Positions 35,148-47,909 of a stretch of 64,000 nt of DNA are shown one piece after another. The stretch is taken from the NCBI GenBank assembly GCA_964059195.1, contig CAXKWD010000005.1, positions 95,431,882 through 95,495,881 of the forward strand, written 5' to 3'. This DNA comes from Ectobius pallidus. Its lineage: Eukaryota > Arthropoda > Insecta > Blattodea > Ectobiidae. Under the pieces are notes generated by a model. It saw only the letters and a program-made list of their open reading frames with translations. It was not told where the DNA came from and did not search any database. Within the stretch, counting starts at the first letter, position 1. Each line of letters opens with the position of its first letter. The position numbers and the translations under genes were made by a program.

Positions 35148-35479
35148 TGTAGAGCAGCGGTGTCAAGAATACAGCACATCATAGCACTTGGCTATACGCT
35201 ACATGCCTTCGAGAGCTGCCGGGACTGGAATATACTGATGTATGCATAGGAGTGAATAAGTAACAGGTGTGACAAAACATGCGATATAAATGATCCTATC
35301 ACAGAACATATTTTGAGCTTTCTTCATAGCACCCGCCCCTATGCTAAGTAAATACAGTACACTATAATCAACTGTCAAGAAACCTTACCTGTTGGATGCC
35401 TGTACTAGACTGAACTCAATCAATAGACTGTGTAACCTTTCGCTGCATGCTCTGCCCCCTAGACATTTGGTGTGTATTG

Positions 35480-35640
35480 CACCAGATTTATTTGGATAGT
35501 GCTTTACTTTGTTTTTACTCGATACAAACTCTGCTATAAATGGTTGGCGTTTGAAGAACATGGAGAGAATCTTTCCGTTTCTTAGCCAGCGGATTTCAGA
35601 TTCCAATTTCTTTTTTAAAATCCCTATGAACACTTTTTGT
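35480..35640 (-). pseudogene. hAT transposase fragment
   Basis: The minus-strand frame has LESEIRWLRNGKILSMFF and then IAEFVSSKN. This follows the pattern E-x-R-W-L-x-x-G-x-x-L seen in ZBED5/FAM200-type hAT transposases. The rest of the protein is not seen. A possible hAT end (CAGCGGTGTCAA) is at 35156. Confidence 0.5.
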
Positions 35641-36189
35641 TTTCCCATCATTACTGTATGCCATCTGTTATTACTGATACTACTGTGTTTAAAGGCAGTC
35701 CCATTTCATCAACAGATCGTTGAATACCATGGATAGAGTTGATGATTTGTAGTGAATAGAAACTCAGGATTTCGTCAAATAAAAATAAAAATTTCTACAT
35801 ATATTTCGCTATATAAGAATTGGATTTCGTCATAAAAATGGTAAAAAAAAAATCTTGAAAATCAGCTTTTAAAGAAGCTAACTGCATTTTTTCCATACGC
35901 TGATAATAAATATCAAGCAACATGCAGGAGTGATATGAAATGTCTTGAATTCATATGAAATAAAAACTATTAATGGACTACTGTAAAATAAATAAAAATC
36001 AAACAGCTTACCCGATTTACTTGAGGTAATTGTACTTTAGTTTAAAATTAAAGTATACTCCTTACTCTACATTGTGGTTACGGCAGTTTAAATGAATGCA
36101 CAAATTCATCCTAAAATATTTTATTTGTCAACACGTGGAACTTATAAAATAGAAGTACGAATAAAGTTAAAATAATCACATGCCGTCAT

Positions 36190-37260
36190 CATCACCATCA
36201 AAATTTTGTCCACCTGTATTTAACTACAACTCCAACATCAGTTCTACATTCTCAGTCTTGAGCCTGTGCCTTTTGTCAGTAGCAATGTTCAAGATACATT
36301 GAAAATGCCTGCTCACTATCCTTATTAGTCACTGGTAACTGTAAGTAATTTGCAGCACTTGTTTCATGTGTGCTTTGGGTAAGTCTCCACAGCATGAAAG
36401 AAGTAAAAACAAAACAAATTAGTAAAAGTGTCACGTCTGCTTTTAGCTTTGTAATGTATTTGTGTGTTTTTATCTCTGTATGTGTTTATGTAACTATTAT
36501 TCCCATTGATGAGCATGTGGCTCAGGGAATCAATTGTGAAGTAAATAATGTGCCTTAAAGCCCATTTTGGGTGGGAAAAAACGGAAAAACTACTAGGCTA
36601 CTGAATTGCTTATTAAAAATACAATTACAGACATAAAGAGGAAACATAAATATTTGTTTAAATTTAAAAAGTACTGCAATTTAAAAAATAGTTTGAAGAG
36701 GCCTACGATAAAACTATTTACAATCAAATCCTCCAATTTAAAAGTAAAAGTAGGCCTATTAAAAAGATTAATAACTTTTAGTCTAACAAAACATTAAAGA
36801 AATTGGACATTAATCTTAGAAGCTATAATTTTAAAAATAAAAGTATTAATTACCTGGAACATATTTTTCCATCCACTGCTGCATGCTTGGATTATCCAGT
36901 TTCAGGAGTGTGGTATATTTGCCTCCGTGAATGCCCTGACAGTGTCTGAGACAATTGTGTCCTTTTCTAGTTTCAATTTTTTTGACACAGTTAGCGTATC
37001 TGCTAGATACCTGCCGCGTTGATTGGAAGGCACTTCTTTTAACTTTTTTTTGTTTCTTAAATGCGTCGTGGATCGTTTACAGTGTTTTTCACACGTGTCT
37101 TTTCGGACTCAGTACATGCGCATAATTGCAAATCTTGCACATCGCCTTGCTTTCACTTCGATCAAATGCAAATCCAATGGGAACAAGCCCACAGAAATGA
37201 TTTCCTTAAATTGTGTCTTCTTGTAGCAGCTGAAATTAGGTTTCTGGAAACACAAATAAC
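36190..37260 (-). pseudogene. Decayed transposase with zinc finger (hAT/CGGBP1-like)
   Basis: Read on the minus strand, a zinc-finger-like stretch (CKICNYAHVLSPKRHV) near 37110-37160 precedes AFTEANIPHSLKLDNPSMQQ near 36890-36940. Near 36200-36360 VTNKDSEQAFSMYL is followed, after a shift, by ATDKRHRLKTENVELMLEL. The last block resembles the SDSERVFS ... ENVE C-terminal dimerisation region of hAT-related proteins. Several stops and shifts, no intact frame; the order of blocks is as in that family. Confidence 0.5.
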
Positions 37261-39174
37261 CCGTAATATTAATATTAAATTCCTTCGTCATCTATTAATC
37301 AGGCTAGCCTACAAAAGCAATTCAGTAATGTAATGTAATAAAAATGTATGTATTAATATTACCTTCATCCACTACTGCTAACCAACAACATGGCCATCTT
37401 CAAGGCTACTAAGGTAGCGCCATCTTGGCATCCTCATTTACTCCTCTTTGCCAGGCAAAGAGTACGACAGTCAATCAGCACACTGCATTTGAACTACCAG
37501 CGCATAGTAGCTGCCTGCTACAACTAACCGCCGTGTTTCATCAATGGCTCTCATTTTTAATTCAAATATTTTTTGTGGATAAAAAAAATCAAATACGAGT
37601 TTATTTAAAGTAGAACTTTTACATTTGCCTGTATTTCGCATAAAAATGGATAAAACCTTATAAACCAGGTAAAAATACCGTAATCTGTATAACCGTCACT
37701 TTAATTTGGGTTAGTTGGCCCCAAGTTGGGAGACCATTTATAACAGCACTTTGATTGCCCTAAAAGTATTGGGCGCTATTTATAAGGGTACTTTGATTTC
37801 TGTTATTGTTAGCGATGTCAATATTGAAAATACGGGGTGTTAATTTTGATACGTAGAAGTTGGGGATGCCGGCTAGATTGCTCAGTGGATAGTTATTAGC
37901 ATGAGAGTTCTTATCTGGGTCGTGACTAGAGAATATCGAGGTTATGTTAACTAAGGGGGTCGGTGATAGGAATTTAGGAGAATTAAAATAGTTCAGTTGC
38001 TTTCAAGATCTATATATATTGTTCCAAAAGATTGTCACTAAAATGCAGAATTAATGTTTTTTCTTTAGGTTAGATGATGTAAGTTCATTGCTGTAATATA
38101 TATTTCGTCTATTAATCTTTGTCAACACTTTGTAACTAGATCAAATATTATACAAGTAATTACTTTGTTATTCTTACGCGCTATCCAACGTTTAATTATT
38201 TTCACAGGTAATAAGTCGTCGTATCTATTTATATTGCGCGGACAATTCACTCAAAGGATATTCTTTTTAACTTTCACAAATTATTCTTTCACTAAATTAA
38301 TTATAATCAATGTCTCCATATATTGATATTAACTTACGCGCTTCGGTGCTTCTCTACAATTCCATTTATATCGCGCGGATATATTTCACTTTGAGTTAAA
38401 TAATACTACTATCTCACGAAGTTAATTAATATTTTACTGTAATACTACGTTGTGTCGTTCTGGTCTCGTGTGTCGTGAAGTAAGTCTTGTGTGTCGTGAT
38501 CGAATGATGATGAGTCCTGGGGCCGTTGTGATAATATCCCCTTCGGAGGTAGTGGGGGAGAACAGTTCTTATTGGTTGTGCTAATGTTTAAGTTATTCCT
38601 AATTGGTGTAAAATACTTCGGTCTGCTATTCTGTTTAAAATAAAGTTCGTTTCTCAGCGCTTGAGACGCTAAGAAGCTTGGGTCATTAATTTTCCAAAAT
38701 GTCAAAAGGTCCTGGTGCCTTCTTGTCTGTAATACCGGAAGAGGGAGGAGCCGTGTTTATGTATTTGTATCAATAACTCTGATAACTGAAGGTTATCATA
38801 GTCTTGGTTGTTTTATCCTGATGGGTCGATTTATTCCGCTTCTAATGATGCTAGTCTGTAATTGGAGTGATGAAAATTAAAAGTTATTAATGTTTTTATA
38901 TTAAAATGATTGAAAGGGTTAATAAAAAGTTGGGTGTTGTATATGTAACTGTAGTAGGTGTTGTTCGCTATTGACTGGTGTAATTGGTTTTGTTGTCACT
39001 ATTTCCTTGATGGAGTAATTAATGTTTAAAGTTGGGTGTGTTATGTGGGGAAGGCTAAGCTGTAGGATTCATATTGTCAGTTGAAAAGAGGGCTATGTAT
39101 GATATTGTCGGTTGAATGGAGTACTAAGTACGATAACATCTGTATGAATTTTCAGCCGAAGTAAATTAACTCAC
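37261..39174. other. No gene recognised; ATTGCGCGG-type diverged repeats
   Basis: Between 38170 and 38460 blocks with TTACGCGCT, TTTATATTGCGCGGACAATTC and TTTATATCGCGCGGATATATTTC recur about 120-130 bp apart, a diverged tandem pattern. The minus-strand frame at 38445-38705 matches nothing I know. Confidence 0.4.
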
Positions 39175-39340
39175 CTGGCGTGATGTTGAACTGGCCAGCC
39201 AACTTTAACCAAGTATCTTGCTTCTCTTTGAGGGAGCAGCCATCAGTCTTCTTATTCTCTATTATGTGAGCGTAGACCCCAACAAGCTCCAATAATATTC
39301 CAATTTCGAACTCTGAATTCTTTTTGGTAGCAGTCTCCAT
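39175..39340 (-). CDS. Myb/SANT-like DNA-binding exon (partial)
   Basis: An ATG-led frame METATKKNSEFEIGILLELV, HIIENKKTDGCSLKEKQDTW, then FNITPG, followed by a good donor (G|GTGAGT at 39174). IIENKKTD and LKEKQxxW are typical of the Myb/SANT-like domain of Harbinger-associated and zeste-like regulatory proteins. The matching downstream exon was not found. It could be a transposon accessory gene or a host orphan exon. Confidence 0.5.
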
Positions 39341-39596
39341 CTTTGTTGTTTACTTTTCGTATCAACAAATGAAACATGCTGAGCGAAAAAACAAAATCTA
39401 AGCGCAGAACAGCTGGGTACATTCTGTTTCTTCTTTGCTCTGCACGGAATCCTTTTCTTTGAAAACACAACGTATGACCTCAGAGATTGGGGGACCAAGG
39501 TTATTGTTGATGCATTACAAGCATATTTTGACCATGTTCCCAGGACCTTCGGTTATTGTGTTTTTTGATCGAGAATGATGCACATGGCCATTACAG

Positions 39597-41339
39597 TTAG
39601 AACATTCCAGCACCGTATGAAGGGCCATCTGTGTCCTCCTTATCCTCTCTTCTTCTCTTAAGGCCCCTTTTTTGCTTGCCTAGCTTCTTTTGTGGCCTGA
39701 AGGACTGCAGTGTCACTTTTCTGGATTCGCTGGAGTTTTCAATACTTCTGAGTGCACTAAATGTGTTAGATCCATATATCACACCTAAGAGGTTTAAAAC
39801 CTCAATTTTCTTGGCAACACCATTGTTAAAACTGATGACTGCATCATATACACCCAATTTCAGTGTCATGCTTCTAATGAAATCACACTTCGGTATGCGT
39901 TTCCATACAACAGATTTAAAACTTTCATTCGGATTTTGCGTCTTCCCATGTAAAGATTTTTTCAGGAGATCTGGATTGGAAAGATCCCTGAATATTGGCT
40001 TAATTGTGTTCATGACATCTAGTGGTAATGAATTCTTGTGTTTGTACTCTATTCCAATAGAGGCAGAGTTCCTAAACTCACACCAGCTGTCAGGACCATC
40101 TGGGCAGAGACCATGTTGAGGACAGTTGTCTTTAGATAGTTTATGAAAATATGTGGCCCATACAGCTTTACTCATGGCTTCTAGATTGTTCACAAGTCTT
40201 CTTATTGCTAGGCCATAGTAATTTTGTATTTTGTCAATTTCAGACTTACTTAGGCGGCCTTTTCCTCCTAACGACTTTGTTCCATCTGCCTTTTCCCACT
40301 CCTACTTTTTACAATATTCCTCAGCCTTGTACCCATTCTCTTTTGTATATGCCCAATATATTCTAATTTATCAGTAGTGATGTTTGGGCCATAGGATTCC
40401 TCCTTCACAACTGTCAATCACCATCCCCAAGGTATTTGGTTATGCGAACACCTCTTTCTTTGAGGGGCCGCTTGAAAATGTTCACTACTCTAGCTACTTC
40501 CATACCCCCACTAGACCTTGATAATTTCTGTGGCATATATGCTCTTTGCCTGGTGACACAGAACATGTGTAACAAAATTTGGTTAGTATATCTACATCTA
40601 GTACGTTTCCTGTGTCAAAGGAAGTAGCGGACACCACACCATTCAAAGATGTATGGCCTCATTTCTGCCAACTTCCATCAAAGGCAGCAGCAATGTTTAT
40701 GTCACCTTCATTTACTTCTGCTGCTTCTTTTGCAGCACTGAATATACTGGCTGTACTTATTTCAGAGACAGCAGAAAGCAGAGTTCCATTATACCTACAA
40801 AACTTTGTTGGTGGTTGGGGAATATTTCTAATGGAGCACAACATTTTCCCTGCATCCCTGCCCTTGCCAATTGATCTCAGTTCATAAACTAAGCGAATGT
40901 TACTATCATACAACCTACTTTTGCTAATATGAGAAGTCATAGTGTTTGAATTGGCATTGCATTTCATGCAATCGATCACTAAATTACTCACAATTCCTTT
41001 CCTCTTTGAACAGTTCTCTGATAATGAGATTTCACCTCCACAACATTTACAAACAACATTTTCTTTTAGAAAATCACACAATATATTTACACTAACTACA
41101 ACATTTGAGTCACTGGGAACAACATTTGTGACACAGGTAATATTTACACCACTTTCTGATTCAACAGGCCTACTTGTGGAAAGTCTAACTTCAACTTTTC
41201 TCCTAGAAGCACTGGTACATGTATTTACATTTTCGGTTTCTACTTTCCGTTGCTCATAAAGAGCAGATGATTTGTCTACATTCAATTGCTTGTTTCCTTT
41301 AAATTTAATTCCACTTCCAAACTTCTTTACTCCAGGCAT
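39597..41339 (-). pseudogene. Mutator-like transposase pseudogene
   Basis: The N-terminal part (40659-41339, from MPGVKKFGSG) has a zinc-ribbon-like CKCCGG ... CMKCN, then NIRLVYELRSIGKGRDAGKM and IAAAFDGSWQK. The frame then breaks, but SLNGVVSA, VDILTKFCYTC and VRITKYLGDGD follow in shifted frames. The C-terminal part (39597-40193) has PQHGLCPDGPDSWCEFRN, LLKKSLHGKTQNPNESF and GVYDAVISFNNG. This order matches the Mutator-like transposase family widespread in arthropods. DGSW and YLGDGD carry presumptive catalytic Asp residues. Frameshifts near 40650 and 40200-40400 and a stop after YLGDGD make it inactive. Confidence 0.78.
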
Positions 41340-41357
41340 TATGAAAAGAACACACAC

Positions 41358-42295
41358 ATGAACGAAAATAACTACAAGCTTTGTGTTCGTGTACTAAAAT
41401 CGACTGTAGCCAGCTGCAGCGTGCTTGACATCGATAGTCGATATAGCTGACAGTGTGGCCATGAATTCATGAACAAAATTTAAAAAAAAAAAAATTCTCT
41501 TCTATCTCAAACACGCGATATATTACACCGATTGCCATTTAAATGCCAAGTGAGTGCAGTACTTTAATTAAGAATTAATTACATGAAAACTAAGCATCCA
41601 ATTTTCATGAACTAAATGCCATTTTATTAAGCAAAGATAGCAGAACAGAATGGCGCTAAAATACAAAATTTGATTTTTTGAGTCCATTCGCGACTATCTA
41701 CCCTGTCACTAGTGTTTCAAGCCTGAGAAAATTCCATAAATTTGATTGTATGGCATAGGTAATATATATAGTCAACAAACTTTCTTTCGTGATTTTAAAC
41801 TGTGGTTACTATAAAACAGGCATGTTATCACACATTTATAGAGGTCACTGTCAGAAGAGGTGTATATAATATTATACTATTTTGAGTCGGTCTGACAGTT
41901 CTGTGTGTGTGAATAATTTTAGGATCAGCAAATATTCTTGCAGATATCACAGGTAGTTCACATTATATTATACTAATGATGCAGATTGTAGAATTAGTCT
42001 AGTCATTAGCTTCTTAATTTGCTGTCATTTAGTTGAGATGTACACTTGGATATAATGTTATTCCAACTTCAGTCTAAAAATGTAATTAAATCAAAAAGGG
42101 AAATTAATGAAGTGTCATTTCATAAAGAGATATCAAAGTTGATGAGGAACTATCCTTGTGTTTCTGCTTGATATAATCATATTGACTGCTTTTTCTATAC
42201 TGACATTGTGTGTATTGAATAGGCTATATTGTATTTAAAGGGATAGAGTAAGTTCAAAAAGGGGTTTATGTTCGATCGTGTTTTCGTTAAGAATG
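41358..42295. other. No gene seen
   Basis: AT-rich, only short frames. No element ends recognised. Confidence 0.4.
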
Positions 42296-42555
42296 TTACG
42301 TTTGTTTCTGTAGATTTCCATAGATTCTAAAGTGTTCAGTTTTTTGTCTTTTCTCTGTTTGTGAGCTAATCTTTAAGGAAAGAGTGACTACACTAAGCAT
42401 AGAAAGAGGGCATCCATCGGCAGAAACAACCGAATGAGGATAAGGTTGAATATCCTTTGTTGACAATCCTAAATCAGTCAAAGTTTGCACATTTATGCAA
42501 GAGCTGTCTGCTCCAGAATCGATAAGTGCTACTGAAAAGACTTTATTAAGTAATA
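42296..42555 (-). pseudogene. Retropepsin fragment
   Basis: Contains LIDSGADSSCINVQTLTDLG, the aspartic protease active-site loop of LTR retroelements. It ends by a stop at 42296 without the following RT. The first part of the predicted frame (to 42637) is mariner end sequence, so the true fragment starts at the mariner boundary. Confidence 0.7.
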
Positions 42556-43945
42556 CGAGGGGTATTCCGAAAGTAAGTTTCGTCAGTTTGTCACACGGAC
42601 ACTTTATTGACCCAAAAGCAATACAGCATGGCAGCATGAACTATACACCGTGCACTATTTTTCGACATAGTCGCCAGCGACATTGAGACATTTGTCGTAG
42701 CGTGCGATCAGTTTGAAGAACCCACTGCGGTAAAACTCGGTGCCCTGCGATGCAAGGAATTGGCACACAGCCTGCTTCACCTCAGCATTGTCGTGGAAGT
42801 GACGTCCCGCGAGTGCGGCTTTCAAGGCAGGGAACAGGTGAAAGTCTGATGGGGCCAGATTGGGACTGTAGGCCGGGTGCTCCAAGCGCTCCCATCCGAA
42901 GCAACGAATCAGTTCTTGTGTGAGCCGTGCTGTGTGTGGTCTTGCATTGTCGTCCAAGAGCACCACACCGTCACTCAAGAGGCCTGGCCTCTTGCGTCGA
43001 ATGGCGGACCGGAGGTGGGTGAGGGTGTCACAGTAGCGTGCCGCATTGATGGTCCCTTCATGGAGGAACTCAAGGAGAAGCATCCCTTGCGCGTCCCAGA
43101 ACACGGTGGCCATAACATTTCCTGCGGAGGGTGCCACCTTGAATTTTTTCCGCACAGGTGAAGTGGGATGCTTCCACGTCATTGAGGCGGCCTTGGTTTC
43201 GGGGGTAAAGTGGTGCACCCATGTCTAATCGCCTGTGATGATGCGGAACAGAAACGCATTGCCCTCTCGCGCGTACCGCATCAGGTGATCAAGGCTGCTT
43301 CCCATGCATGCAGACTTGTGCTCCGGGGTCAGGTTGCGCGGCACCCATCGGGCCGACACTTTGCGGTAACCCAACACATCATGGATCATGTGATGGGCCT
43401 GAGCACGACCAATCCGCAGTGTGGATGCCACGTCGGACACCGTTATGCGCCTGTCCGCTAACACCATGTCCTGTACTCGAGCAATGTTGCTTTCATTCGT
43501 GGATGTGGACGGACGTCCACTTCGACCGTCATCCTCGACACTCTGCCGTCCTTCACTGAACATGTGACACCAGCGACCAACCATTTGACGCGACATGACC
43601 TCCTCACCATACACGGTCTGTAGGCGTTCATGGATGACGGACACACTAGTCCCACGTGCCCATTCATACCGGATAAATAACAGCACGCACCTCTGTGGGC
43701 GACCACGTTGTCAGTACACATCTGTCTGCCATCGTGAGCGGTACACTAATACCCGCGGGCACGCCAGTCTGCTGCGACTCGCTCTTCTACGGCGCAGTGC
43801 GCCTGCGTCATGCTTCCTCCGCTGACGCCACTTCCGTCGTGGAACCGGCGACGGGTGGGGATTCATCTGGCGTTTGTTTGGTTCCCCTGGTGAACACGCA
43901 GCTCCTGCCATACATTGACGAAACTTACTTTCGGAATACCCCTCG
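42556..43945 (-). mobile_element. Nearly intact mariner element, 1390 bp
   Basis: The ends CGAGGGGTATTCCGAAAGTA and its inverse are flanked by TA at 42554-42555 and 43946-43947. A full-length transposase frame occupies the minus strand. The base composition (GC-rich) is clearly unlike the surrounding AT-rich DNA, and the inverted ends agree closely, so the insertion is recent. It landed in the gag-protease remnant. Confidence 0.93.
42655..43732 (-). pseudogene. Mariner transposase (DD34D), two lesions
   Basis: ATG at 43732 (MADRCVLTTWSPTEV). The length of 1078 nt is 358 codons including stop, plus 4 extra bases. A probable 4-base insertion near 43668 shifts the frame after about residue 20. 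A TAG stop sits directly after the first catalytic Asp (IITGD-stop-TWVHHF near 43224), where the family has Glu. Otherwise all domains are present: helix-turn-helix (MSRQMVGRW), SGRPSTS linker, second Asp in LLDDNARPH and, 34 residues later, the third in YSPNLAPSDFHLF. It ends YDKCLNVAGDYVE. It cannot make active protein as it stands. Confidence 0.92.
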
Positions 43946-44420
43946 TACATTAACCATCGGTAAATGGGTGGGCAACCTCACCTTACATCCCATACTCGCA
44001 TACAGTAAAGAGTTACAAGCCTCAAAGCCTCTCCCTAAAAAATTCAGAGAAAGATCAGGCTCCAAACCTGGGGTGTTATCAACAGGAGAAGCAGGCAACT
44101 CAGAGACAGCGGCAACTCGTAAGAAACCCTCACGGGGCCAACGTCAATGCGGACAAAATCTAACTAAATGTCCCGGACTGATACAAAAGTAGCAATTTCT
44201 GGACTCATTTCGGAGCTCCCTTCTACTATTTCCGACAGCACCAGGATCACTACTCGGTGCTCTAAGGGACATATTCCTTGACGAGTTGTCCACACGCACA
44301 TGATGAGAAGGGTTAGTTCATTAGTACGAGACATATGCACCACCTCTTCCAGCGCAACAATGGGTAAGGATTGTGGAAGGTTATCGCTGGGCACCAGAGG
44401 CTCTGAAAACGAATAAATGC

Positions 44421-45998
44421 TCTGGGGATGGTACAAAGCAAAAATAATAATAATTTCGAATAGCCTAGAAACACTTTCTAGCCTCTTCGAAGCAGTGGAA
44501 ACATTCAACAAATTATTTCAATTTTTAAAATGATATATTAAAAAGAATATTTACATCAACAATTAAATGTAATGGCACATATTTTCAATCTTTTGGAAAT
44601 TTGCTATTTACACTAAAACATGCAATATGACATCTAGATTAAATATTCAATTTAAATTTCATAGAAAGAGATTCTAAATAATAATTAAAATGATCTAACT
44701 GAATAAAATTGACTCTGATTTAATTTACATTTGATTCCAAAAGAGTCAACATAATATACACACTTGTTTAATTACAGAAGTTAAAATACACATTTGAATA
44801 AATACAAATTATAATAATTTTCCTTGTTACTAAAATAACCTACAATATTGAATCTAATTTCCAGAACTCTGATTTGAAATTTCTACAAGTTTGTTACCTA
44901 ATGTACATAATAATTTTGGAGGAGTAGGCTAATTAAACTACAAGCATTTAAATAATTTTAAAATGACATTGACTCCCTTGATGAAGATTATAAATTCATT
45001 GAATGGAGTCAGAAAATATACATTTAAGACACATACATGCTAAAATAAATGATTAATATTTACCTTGATTTGGGGGCCCCAGAATACTCACACTTATTCA
45101 CCTAACATTCAAATACGTTTCCTTCGGGCCCTGAAGGAAACGGTCTCCCTTGGATGAGATAAAATTTTAAAACAGAAATAATTAATTTCAAGCAGATGAG
45201 TGTTCGCAAGACAGAAACTATATTAATGAAGAAAATAAAATTTAAGGAACCATCCCCGAATACTTATTAACCTTTGGGCATTTAAACTCAATCCATGTTT
45301 ATAAAATTATTTTCAAGACAAAAATCACATTATTTTAACCGTTGAACAATGGCACAACACACGCCAGAAAATAAAGCAAGCCCAAGGGCCTAAACCAAAA
45401 CTTAGTGTTTCACATATTAGCTTTGCTAAAGAATTATCATAAAGCCATAGTAAAACACTGAAATTAACAAACTATCACAAGATGAATGGTGATTAAGAAC
45501 ACTCACCTAGTAAGAAGTTAGATGCGAGGCCATATTTGTTTACAAGCTTTGTACAACATCGCGAGAGAACATGACCTTTACGGTCCGACGCTCATCCAAG
45601 AAAGAGGATTTCCCGGGGTTCTGAATCCATTATATAGCACTGCATGCTGATGCTCTTCTGTTTTTTTACCGCATTGCGGCACTAGAGCACCTATCAACTA
45701 TACCTTTACAATGCATTAAAACAAAAGCGAATCTTTATAAGAACGCAATGATGTTGCAGTTTGCATCCACAGCTGAGAAACACTGCCTCCTGGAATGCTT
45801 CTTGATATGCAGGCAGGCTAGAGCGGGGAGGAGAAACTCGAGGTCAACTCATGAGGGGAACAGCTTAAGTTTGAACAGACACCAGTATTCAGGAGCTCAA
45901 TCTACCGCGCGTTCAAACCAATACATTATTACTCGCTCAAATTAAGTTTCATTATACATGCCGTTACTAAGAGAGAGACAAATTCGTGGCATTATTAT
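44421..45998. other. Non-coding insert in the gag remnant, possibly LTR-like
   Basis: No coding capacity. A TATA-like CTATATAATGG on the minus strand at about 45628-45638 and a small palindrome (GTTTCCTTC ... GAAGGAAAC at 45117-45141) are visible. Apparent gag sequence lies on both sides and the motif ATTATT occurs at both junctions, so this could be a solo LTR or other insertion. The ends are unresolved. Confidence 0.35.
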
Positions 45999-46260
45999 TT
46001 AAATAATGGCACACATACTATGTTGCCTATTCTGACTATCATTCTGTAATCTATAATTCTGCACCACAGGCCCTGACATATTCCTCACATTAGCATGAGC
46101 TTGAGCAGAATGCGCAACAACACCAGACTGCCTACCGAAATTCGTAACTTGTCCCCCCATGGAACCAGAAGTAGGCGTAGATCCAACTCTAAGATTATCT
46201 GAGCAAGACACTTCAGCGACTTGAGTAATCAATACATCTAACTGACTAAAGTTTAAAATA
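45999..46260 (-). pseudogene. Possible gag N-terminal fragment
   Basis: The minus-strand frame reads FSQLDVLITQVAEVSCSDN and then a Gly/Ser/Gln-rich linker, ending SMCAII. Joined to the frame that restarts at 44440 (FALYHPQSIYSF) it would be continuous, which is the reason to group it with the gypsy-like remnant. The similarity is weak. Confidence 0.3.
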
Positions 46261-47909
46261 TTTCAAAGATTAAAATATGTCTGAAGTGTTCTCAACATAC
46301 CTAATATCGCTTGCGAGGTAGGCTTCAGTTATTGCGATAATATATACGCTTATTGATGTGTAAAGCTTTTTGCGTAAGTACAGTAATATGTAGCCTAAGT
46401 ACAGTAATATGTAATCGTCCAAAGTTTGTATATTAAAACGCCTAGGTGCAAAAATAAGACATAAGTCACTATAAAACTTCATCATTTGTTAGAAATGTTC
46501 CTATTAAAGTAAATTATACATTGTTTCGTGTAATTTTACTTGTAATTGTGTGTAGAATTGATATATAACAAACATTTTAAGACAAAATGACATATTAAAA
46601 AATCTAAGATTGACTGAAGTAGACTAGTTGACTCATCAGGCGGAAATTAAGGTTGGTCCAAATCTCCAGCGCTTGTAAATGTGAGGGTGCTTGTGGGTGA
46701 AGGAATCTACCTGGCCTCAACCGCCATCCCTATTTGCTAAGGGTATAACCTCCTATTAATGATAATTATCACATTGAATTATCACCTTACTAGATTGAAT
46801 ACTCAACCTTAAGCATAAATCCATTTTTTTTATTATTTTTTAAATTTTTTTATTATTGTGTGCCATACTATATGGAAACAGAACCTACGTCCCTATTAAG
46901 TTTATTCATCACTGGTTAAATCTTCTAGAGCTTAACATGGCTAAAAACCATGAAATCCAAAGTTGCAACTCCCGAGAATTGTGTGAATTACATGAGGGAA
47001 AATCATCGCTTCAATATCCATTTTCTTTTACATAAGATCACGATGAATAATCTATTACTTTCATTAGAAACTGCATATTCAAACAACACTCACCAAAATT
47101 CCCATCTTGTTGAAAGAAGTATTACACTATTTAAGTCACTACATTTCTGTTAAATACAAGATGTCCATCCAGCAGATTACGATGGCAACAGACGAGCAGA
47201 ATGCTCCCTGTAATCAGAGCCGATGTCGTAGTTATTGTGATCCAGCTTGCCATCGGAACGCAGGAGGAAAACATGTAACGGCAAGAAGAGGGAGAGTCAC
47301 ACGACTTAACTAGGAACATCATCACCAAAGATACTAGGAAACAACCGCAATCTCAACAGTTACAATTAACATTACATATCATAAAAGAATTAAATATGGT
47401 AGGCTAATATAACATGCATGGTAACAGCCAGTCGAAATCTTGCCGTCTTAAGACGTGCAGCGTATGACTTTCAACAACAACAATTAAGCTGTTCGGCGGG
47501 AATCCACACGCGATAACGTGTGTCCAACCCAGGGTCAAAGTCATGTGGAAATTCACCGAACTTTCCCCGAATTAGTGGTTCTGCTTTTACTGCACTGTTT
47601 GCTTCGCGTCTGTAATTGCAAAGCTTTGTTTCAGACTGGCGGACCATGTGAATAAGAAAGCGTCTTGTTTGTCTCGTTTTCCTTTCATTACAGCTTTGTT
47701 ACTATTATACTATACTGTGTGGCTACTACAAAGCATCGTGTTGTATTGAGCCGATATGGTATAAAATGTCGAAATTCAGATGAGAGGAGTCCAGTATTCA
47801 CACCCCAGTTTTTCATCTGCGATTTAAAAAAAAAATGCAGGTAGTATTTGAGTATATATGGGGTAACTCTGAATAGAGGAAATTTCCAGAAATGAATGTA
47901 ATCAAAAAC
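46261..47909. other. No gene seen
   Basis: AT-rich with short, unsupported frames. A 16-bp palindrome-like CACACGCGATAACGTGTG is at about 47506-47523. Confidence 0.4.

Larger units (their letters stand above)
42296..44420 (-). mobile_element. Ty3/gypsy-like gag-protease remnant, split by mariner
   Basis: Minus-strand fragments outside the mariner read, in order: a gag end with RVDNSSRNM near 44300, a CCHC knuckle (CYFCISPGHLVRFCP) near 44160-44190, a spacer ending LPTHLPMV, and, after the insertion, a retropepsin with VALIDSGADSSC (D-S-G active site) at 42480-42540. Frame changes occur between them. No RT or integrase is found downstream. It is an old, incomplete LTR-type element. Confidence 0.7.

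Noticed and set aside
38445..38705. Second exon for the Myb/SANT frame at 39175-39340
   Set aside because: An acceptor exists near 38731, but joining in phase gives a stop within 14 codons and none of the expected following domain.
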